Assembly: GCF_002532535.1 (NCBI RefSeq)
Contig: NZ_NQWI01000025.1
Span: 1 to 58,396 of the forward strand
Reading direction: 5' to 3'
DNA length: 58,396 nt
Source of the DNA: Candidatus Viridilinea mediisalina
GTDB taxonomy: Bacteria > Chloroflexota > Chloroflexia > Chloroflexales > Chloroflexaceae
Positions within the stretch are counted from its first letter, which is position 1, and each line of letters begins with the position of its first letter. The notes under the pieces were generated by a model, which was not told the DNA's origin, did not search any database, and was given only the letters and a program-made list of their open reading frames with translations. This document shows, piece after piece, positions 53,777 through 58,396 of the stretch. Position numbers and translations under genes: made by a program.

Positions 53777-54082
53777 TTAGACGTCCTCATGCCTCGGTTG
53801 GTTGCAGTATTGGTGCCATAGCCAAAACATTCCCACGAGCAGGGGCAGAATCAGCGCGAGGGCGAGAGTCGAAAACTCAACCACCCCACCATAAGGCGGC
53901 TGGTCATAATCGAGCGCATGCAGCGGCGCAACCAGGGGGTTGGTGAGGCCATAGAGCAGCATAATGCTCGGATTATCGGGGCGGGCAGCCAACATCCGCG
54001 CCACAAAGCGGGCGAGCAGCAGTACTTCGCATGCGCCTGCGAGCCAGAGGATGATGAGGGAGAGTGATGGTTTAGAGGACAT
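53777..54082 (-). CDS. YggT-family membrane protein
   Basis: A 101-residue protein with two hydrophobic spans (about 8-28 and 68-92). The segment MLLYGLTNPLVAPLHAL matches the YGGT pattern of a helix followed by (L/T)-x-P-x-x-x-P. The family is linked to cell shape, osmotic tolerance or factor assembly, without a defined activity. The start at 54082 is preferred over an upstream ATG in a family E repeat. Confidence 0.6.
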   Translation of the reverse strand: MSSKPSLSLIILWLAGACEVLLLARFVARMLAARPDNPSIMLLYGLTNPLVAPLHALDYDQPPYGGVVEFSTLALALILPLLVGMFWLWHQYCNQPRHEDV

Positions 54083-54097
54083 AACGCTAAGAGTAAG

Positions 54098-54184
54098 GGT
54101 ACAGAAACGAGAAGATAGAAAATAGGTTTGCGACATCAGGATGCACTGCATGCCTCCAAACTGTAAAGTACCCTGAAACCATCC
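54098..54184 (+). repeat. A-rich element, family E copy 2
   Basis: Very like 40757-40845: ACAGAAACGAGAAGATAG, AATAGGTTTG, CATCAGGATGCACTG, CTCCAAACTGTAAAG. It joins family D copy 7 directly, where the first 35 bp or so of that element are missing. Confidence 0.8.
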
Positions 54185-54264
54185 CTAAAGCCCATTGGGA
54201 CGCCATGTTTGGCAATCTACAATCTACAATCTGCAATCTACAATCTACAATCTGCAATGGTACA
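54185..54264 (+). repeat. GATTGTA-heptamer element, family D copy 7 (5' truncated)
   Basis: Keeps CCCATTGGGACGCC, ATGTTTGGC and six AATCTAC/AATCTGC heptamers, ending AATGGTAC. It lies at the 3' end of map. Confidence 0.75.
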
Positions 54265-54270
54265 ACACGA

Positions 54271-55053
54271 TCATCCGGTCAACAGGATCGGCCCATCTTG
54301 ACTAATCGCCAGCGTATGCTCAAACTGAGCGGAGCGTTTCCCATCGGCGGTACGTACCGTCCAGCCATCGCGCTCAAGGCGTGTATCAGCTTTGCCCGCG
54401 TTAATCATGGGTTCAATCGTAAAGACCATGCCAGCAATCAGTTTGCGCCCGGTGCCGGGCTCGCCATAATGCAGGATGGTTGGCTCTTCGTGCAGGTTGC
54501 GACCCAAACCGTGGCCGGTATATTCACGCACCACACTAAAACCGTTCGTTTCGGCGTGGTGCTGAATAGCCGCCCCAATATCACCAAGCGTCTTACCTGC
54601 ATGGGCTTGGGCAATGCCAAGCTCAAGGCAATTGCGGGCTGTCGTAAGCAGATGCTGTGTCTGGTCGTCCACCTCACCCACCGCGAAGGTTTCACAGGCA
54701 TCACCAATCCAGCCATTGAGCCGCAGGCCAATATCAATCCCAATGATGTCGCCTTGGCGCAGCCGATCTTTTTTACTAGGGATGCCGTGACAGATCACGT
54801 CATTGATCGAAACGCAGATGCTGCCAGGGAAGGGCGGAATTTTCGACCAACCCCGGCGGCTTGGCGGCACATAGCCCTTATAGACCGGCTCGGCCCCACG
54901 GGAACGAATGAATTCTTCAGCAATCGCATCAAGTTCAGCCGTGGTAACTCCGGGGCGCACATGGTCGCGCAGCAGTTCAAAAGTTTCACGTACAAGCTGA
55001 CCCGAGGCGCGGAGAAGTTCAATCTGGCGGGGACTTTTGAGGGTGATGGGCAT
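54271..55053 (-). CDS. map: methionine aminopeptidase, type I
   Basis: A 260-residue enzyme that removes the initiator Met. Metal ligands Asp107, Asp118, His181, Glu214 and Glu245 and the catalytic His89 are all visible (ICHGIP, GIDIG, YTGHGLG, FTIEPM, AQFEHT). No extra N-terminal domain. Family D copy 8 ends 9 bases before the ATG, which has only a weak AGG. Confidence 0.96.
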   Translation of the reverse strand: MPITLKSPRQIELLRASGQLVRETFELLRDHVRPGVTTAELDAIAEEFIRSRGAEPVYKGYVPPSRRGWSKIPPFPGSICVSINDVICHGIPSKKDRLRQGDIIGIDIGLRLNGWIGDACETFAVGEVDDQTQHLLTTARNCLELGIAQAHAGKTLGDIGAAIQHHAETNGFSVVREYTGHGLGRNLHEEPTILHYGEPGTGRKLIAGMVFTIEPMINAGKADTRLERDGWTVRTADGKRSAQFEHTLAISQDGPILLTG

Positions 55054-55062
55054 AAGACAAAC

Positions 55063-55170
55063 CTAATACCATTTCAGATTGTAGATTGTTGATTGCAGAT
55101 TGCCGAACATGGTATCTCAATGTGCTTTCGCGTGCTTGATGATCCGGCAAGTGAACGGTAATTGGCATCA
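55063..55170 (-). repeat. GATTGTA-heptamer element, family D copy 8
   Basis: Read on the minus strand: CACATTGAGATACC, ATGTTCGGC, AATCTGC/AACAATC heptamers, GGTATTAG. The small frame from 55110 has 15 codons (MFGNLQSTIYNLKWY) and stops at 55063, nine bases before map. Confidence 0.75.
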
Positions 55171-55196
55171 TAGGGCTATGTCAACCTTCATACCGT

Positions 55197-55967
55197 TCAC
55201 TGCCGATCATTGCGTGTGTCAAAGAAGGTCTTCAAGGTATCAATCGGCAAGGGGAAGATGATCGTACTATTCTTCTCCACCGAGATTTCGGTGAGGGTCT
55301 GGAGATAGCGCAGTTGGAGCGTGGCGGGTTCACTGGCGATGACGGCAGCGGCATCAGCCAGGGCGCGGCTGGCTTGCAGTTCGCCTTCGGCGTGGATCAG
55401 TTTGGCCCGCTTCTCGCGCTCGGCTTCGGCTTGCTTGGCCATCGCTCGCTGCATATTCTGCGGTAGCTCCACATCCTTGACTTCAACAATCGTCACCTTG
55501 ATGCCCCACGGCTCGGTCTGTTCATCAATGATCTGTTGCAACTTCTGGTTGATCTTCTCCCGTTGCGCCAAGAGATCGTCGAGTTCACCCTGGCCAACCA
55601 CTGAGCGCAGCGTTGTCTGAGCAATCTGCATCGTGGCACGAATATAATCAACCACTTTGGTGACCGCCCAGTTGGGATTCATCACTTGGAAGTAGAGTAC
55701 CGCATTGACCTTGATGGTGACGTTATCGAGGGTAATAACCTCCTGTGCCGGCACATCCATCGTGATCACGCGGGTATCTACCCGCACCATGCGTTCAAAA
55801 ACGGGAATCACGAGGAAGATGCCTGGCCCGCGTGCGCCCACCAGACGGCCTAGGCGGAAGATGACCCCCCGCTCATACTCAGGGACAATCTTGATGGCCG
55901 AGAGAATAACCATCAGGCCCAGAAAGAGAAAGAGCATCAGACATGCGACGATGAAGGCACCGTTCAT
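55197..55967 (-). CDS. stomatin-like SPFH protein
   Basis: A 256-residue slipin: one N-terminal membrane span (about 5-27), the SPFH domain ([37 protein letters not shown]), a helical region ([19 protein letters not shown]) and the C-terminal hydrophobic STIIFPLP motif that NfeD-type proteases cleave in relatives. It organises membrane domains. Shine-Dalgarno AAAGGA overlaps the NfeD stop 12 bp upstream, so the two are an operon. Confidence 0.92.
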   Translation of the reverse strand: MNGAFIVACLMLFLFLGLMVILSAIKIVPEYERGVIFRLGRLVGARGPGIFLVIPVFERMVRVDTRVITMDVPAQEVITLDNVTIKVNAVLYFQVMNPNWAVTKVVDYIRATMQIAQTTLRSVVGQGELDDLLAQREKINQKLQQIIDEQTEPWGIKVTIVEVKDVELPQNMQRAMAKQAEAEREKRAKLIHAEGELQASRALADAAAVIASEPATLQLRYLQTLTEISVEKNSTIIFPLPIDTLKTFFDTRNDRQ

Positions 55968-55979
55968 ACAAAAATCCTT

Positions 55980-57314
55980 TCAGGCTTGCGCTTCGGCAGG
56001 GGCCGCGAGGCGGCGCACTGTGAGACGCAGTTCGTATACACCCGTAATACGCACAAATTCTCCCACTTCCACGTCACCATCTTCGCTCACGGCGCGCCAG
56101 AGCGCACCTTCAACAAAGACCATGCCTTCCGGTTCAAGGCGCTTACGCACCTCGGCCATGCGTCCAACCAAGCCTTCCTGACCTGTAGCAATTGGACTGT
56201 TCCGGCTACGAAAGGCTAGATAGATCCCAACTAGCGCAAAGGCTGCGATCATTGCCGTCACGACCATTACCGCCCAGAGGGCCACCGCCACCCCAGGAGC
56301 TTGGGTGCCATCAAACATTGTCATGGCGCTCACCACTAGCACAACCAGACCAATCAAGGTGACGAGACCATTCGAGGGCAGGAAGAGATCGGCGGCCACA
56401 AGGCCAAAGGCTAGAATGATGCCCAGCACGGCCAACCAGCGTACAGGCAGGGCGATCAGGCCAATCAGGGCAAGAATGAACAGCACTACACCTAGTCCGG
56501 CAAGGGCACCTAAGGTGGGGCTGAGCAATTCGGCATAGACGGCGATTCCGGCCATTACCAAGAGCATAAACGCGATGGTGGGGTTGGCAAGCGTAAGCAG
56601 AATCAGTTCCCAAAGCGTCAGAGGAATCCGTTCCACATCACGGCCCAAGGTACGCAGGGTATACTCATTGCCATCCTCAAGGGTAACGAGCCGGCCTTCC
56701 AGCAGGGTCAGCAGTTCATCAAGGTCACGGGCCACCAACTCAACGGCGGGTGGATTGAGCGCACTGGCCTGCTCATTATTGAGTACTGCCCCTTCACGGA
56801 TTGCGTCGGCAATCCACGCTTCACTGCGCCCACGCGCCTGGGCCCGCTCCTTCATGAGCGTTGCTACCTCACCGCGCAGCAACTCCAGCGTATCATCGCT
56901 CAGATCGCTGCCAAACTGCACCAAGGGCGTTGTAACCCCAAAGCTCGTATTGGGGGCCATCGCGGCAATATGGGCTGCATTGAGCAGCCACGCCCCCCCT
57001 GCGCCGCTGCGCGTCCCCGCTGGGGCCACATAGACCACCACGGGCACTTCGGCAGCAACGAACATATCGGCGAGGCGGCGGGCATCTTGCAAGACCGACC
57101 CTTCAACCGTGAGGCGCACAATCAATGCTTCGGCCCCGCTTGTTTCCGCATTGTGCAGCGCACGCTCTACCACACCGACACTATAGCGGGTCAGCACCCC
57201 CTCTACATCAAGCAGGTAGACCGAGCCACGCCCTTGGGCTGCGGCTGGTGTCAGCGCAAGCCAAGCCAACATGAATAGCATGAGCAACGGTACTAGCAGA
57301 CGGGAATAGAACAT
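55980..57314 (-). CDS. nfeD: NfeD-family membrane protein (stomatin operon partner)
   Basis: A 444-residue protein: signal/TM (about 1-27), ClpP-like domain (about 30-230), four to five membrane spans (about 235-370) and a C-terminal OB-fold NfeD domain (about 385-440: GLVGRMAEVRKRLEPEGMVFVEG). In PH1510-like proteases a Ser-Lys pair cuts stomatin. The expected A-S-A-G site reads TRSGAGGAW here, so the aligned Ser appears to be Ala, and the Lys partner is not obvious. The start at 57314 (MFYSRLL) has no good Shine-Dalgarno; the frame extends 12 codons into repeat-like DNA. Confidence 0.85.
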   Translation of the reverse strand: MFYSRLLVPLLMLFMLAWLALTPAAAQGRGSVYLLDVEGVLTRYSVGVVERALHNAETSGAEALIVRLTVEGSVLQDARRLADMFVAAEVPVVVYVAPAGTRSGAGGAWLLNAAHIAAMAPNTSFGVTTPLVQFGSDLSDDTLELLRGEVATLMKERAQARGRSEAWIADAIREGAVLNNEQASALNPPAVELVARDLDELLTLLEGRLVTLEDGNEYTLRTLGRDVERIPLTLWELILLTLANPTIAFMLLVMAGIAVYAELLSPTLGALAGLGVVLFILALIGLIALPVRWLAVLGIILAFGLVAADLFLPSNGLVTLIGLVVLVVSAMTMFDGTQAPGVAVALWAVMVVTAMIAAFALVGIYLAFRSRNSPIATGQEGLVGRMAEVRKRLEPEGMVFVEGALWRAVSEDGDVEVGEFVRITGVYELRLTVRRLAAPAEAQA

Positions 57315-57390
57315 ATGGTAGAAGATAGAAACTAGGATATGGTGCCGCATCAGTCAGCCTATTTCCTCGTTTCTGTTTCCTTTCCTATAG

Positions 57391-57401
57391 GTATAATACC
57401 G
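57391..57401 (-). promoter_or_regulatory. -10 region for the NfeD/stomatin operon
   Basis: GGTATTATACC on the minus strand contains TATTAT about 80 bp before the NfeD start. TATAAT is also present on the plus strand of the same site. Confidence 0.35.
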
Positions 57402-57465
57402 CGTATACACACGCAGGGCAACTGCACTCACCTCGTGTATTGCCCCTGTGCCCCCGCATGCCGTC

Positions 57466-58269
57466 CTATGCCGCCACCAATGCCGCAGTCTGCGCGGCAA
57501 CATCAGGTGCAGTGACGAGTGCTTCGCCAACTAGGATCGCATCCGCGCCATAGGCGCGCACTTGGGCCACATGCTCCGGCGTGAAGATGCCGCTCTCACT
57601 AACCAAGAGGGGGCGCTCTGGGCCGCTTGGGAGCAGTTGGGCCAATTGGCCTGTGGTAGCGAGGCTCGTGGTGAAGCTGTGGAGATCACGGTTGTTGACC
57701 CCAATCAGCTTTGCCCCCAGCGCCAGTGCCCGCTCCATCTCCGCGCTGGTATGCACCTCAACCAGTGCAGCCATGCCGAGCTCATGGGTCAACGCGAGCA
57801 ATTCGTGCAGTTGGCTATCCTCCAGAGCCGCCACAATCAATAGGAGCGCATCGGCCCCATACGCACGGGCCTCATAGATCTGGTAGGGGTCAAGGATAAA
57901 ATCTTTCCGCAACAGCGGCGGAATCTTGGCCAGTTGGCGGATACCCTCAAGATACTTGAGGCTCCCCTGAAAAAAGCGCCCATCGGTCAGCACGGAGAGC
58001 GCCGCAGCCCCGGCGTCGCGGTAGCTACGCGCCAGTTCCAGATGATCAAATGGCTCGCGCAGCACTCCACGGCTCGGCGAAGCCTTTTTGACCTCGGCAA
58101 TCAGCGCGGTTGCGGGTGCGCTACAGCGCAACGCCAGCGCAAAATCACGCACGGCAGCAGCACGCTTGCAGCGCTCCTCAAGGGCGGCAAGTGCCACCTT
58201 GCTGCGCTGACGTGCAACCTCTTCAGCTTTATGGGTAAGAATCTTGGCAAGGATCGTTGGTTCACTCAC
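57466..58269 (-). CDS. trpC: indole-3-glycerol phosphate synthase
   Basis: A 267-residue tryptophan-pathway enzyme that closes the indole ring of CdRP. Catalytic Lys61 (IAEVKKASPSRG), Lys122 (LLRKDFILD) and Glu171 (LVEVHTSAE), plus VNNRDL and LVSESGI, are present. No other trp gene is in the window. Start: GTG at 58269, the only in-frame choice before the fold; no clear Shine-Dalgarno. Confidence 0.95.
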   Translation of the reverse strand: MSEPTILAKILTHKAEEVARQRSKVALAALEERCKRAAAVRDFALALRCSAPATALIAEVKKASPSRGVLREPFDHLELARSYRDAGAAALSVLTDGRFFQGSLKYLEGIRQLAKIPPLLRKDFILDPYQIYEARAYGADALLLIVAALEDSQLHELLALTHELGMAALVEVHTSAEMERALALGAKLIGVNNRDLHSFTTSLATTGQLAQLLPSGPERPLLVSESGIFTPEHVAQVRAYGADAILVGEALVTAPDVAAQTAALVAA

Positions 58270-58297
58270 TTATATAGTCTTTCAGATACTGTTTCTG

Positions 58298-58396
58298 GAA
58301 CCTCTAGGATCGTGGGAGGGGTTTTCGGGGAGGGCTTCGCCCTCCCCGAACCCCTCCCTTCTCACGAACCTCTAGGATCGTGGGAGGGGTTTTCGG
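58298..58396 (+). repeat. 68-bp period repeat with hairpin at window end
   Basis: A 31-bp unit beginning GAACCTCTAGGATCGTGGG occurs at 58298-58328 and again at 58366-58396. Between them GGGGAGGGC-ttc-GCCCTCCCC forms a perfect hairpin. The array continues past the window edge. Confidence 0.85.

Noticed and set aside
54205-55092. Plus-strand 295-codon frame opposite map
   Set aside because: It begins in a family D repeat and runs antisense through a clear methionine aminopeptidase.

Overview
The window looks like chromosomal DNA of a Chloroflexota bacterium, most likely a filamentous phototroph or close relative in the class Chloroflexia. This is inferred from high G+C, the rRNA tail, tricorn-like and NfeD/stomatin genes, secreted proteins with long Asp/Asn-rich repeats, and very many dispersed palindromes. 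No single marker fixes the genus. No tRNA, CRISPR array or prophage was seen.

Layout. 1-405: 3' tail of a 23S rRNA gene, a 5S rRNA gene and terminator hairpins. 406-9484: an ABC exporter, a phasin-like protein, a coupled SDR/tricorn-like protease pair, a hydroxypyruvate-isomerase-like enzyme, then a low-G+C island with a DNA methyltransferase facing a truncated restriction-nuclease remnant. 9496-14510 (minus strand): a sensory cluster in transcription order of hybrid histidine kinase, amino-acid-binding lipoprotein and HWE-type histidine kinase; the last two are translationally coupled. 14511-15161: a long control region with an inverted repeat and 11-bp phased direct repeats. 15162-33449: one giant gene (6,095 codons) for a secreted surface protein with DUF11-like N-terminal domains, 27 SdrD_B-like domains and 5 GEVED domains arranged in nested duplications. 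33552-34310: a proline-rich protein with an LPPTG sorting signal. 34480-38555: a YtkA-like lipoprotein, a DUF507 protein coupled to a TIM-barrel membrane protein, and an SLC13 permease with RCK_C domains. 38820-45530: a small membrane protein, purD, purN and a type IIG restriction-modification enzyme. 45693-58269: PpsR, a PAS-STAS regulator, endonuclease V, a lone pxpB, a psd/ribD-like pair, a secreted GH5-like glycosidase, small membrane proteins, methionine aminopeptidase, a stomatin/NfeD pair and trpC.

The most distinctive content is (i) the giant adhesin-like gene with its neighbouring wall-anchor candidate and an upstream signalling cluster, which may form one surface-adhesion module, and (ii) at least five families of dispersed intergenic elements. 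These are a CACAGAG inverted repeat, a GGCGGC-loop-GCCGCC hairpin with compensatory changes, a GCCGGC palindrome with terminal repeats, a GATTGTA-heptamer element that carries a tiny reading frame and sits directly in front of several genes, and an A-rich element linked to it. Seven- and eight-base tandem repeats run into the 3' ends of several genes and supply their last codons. Several enzymes appear to lack an expected active-site residue.
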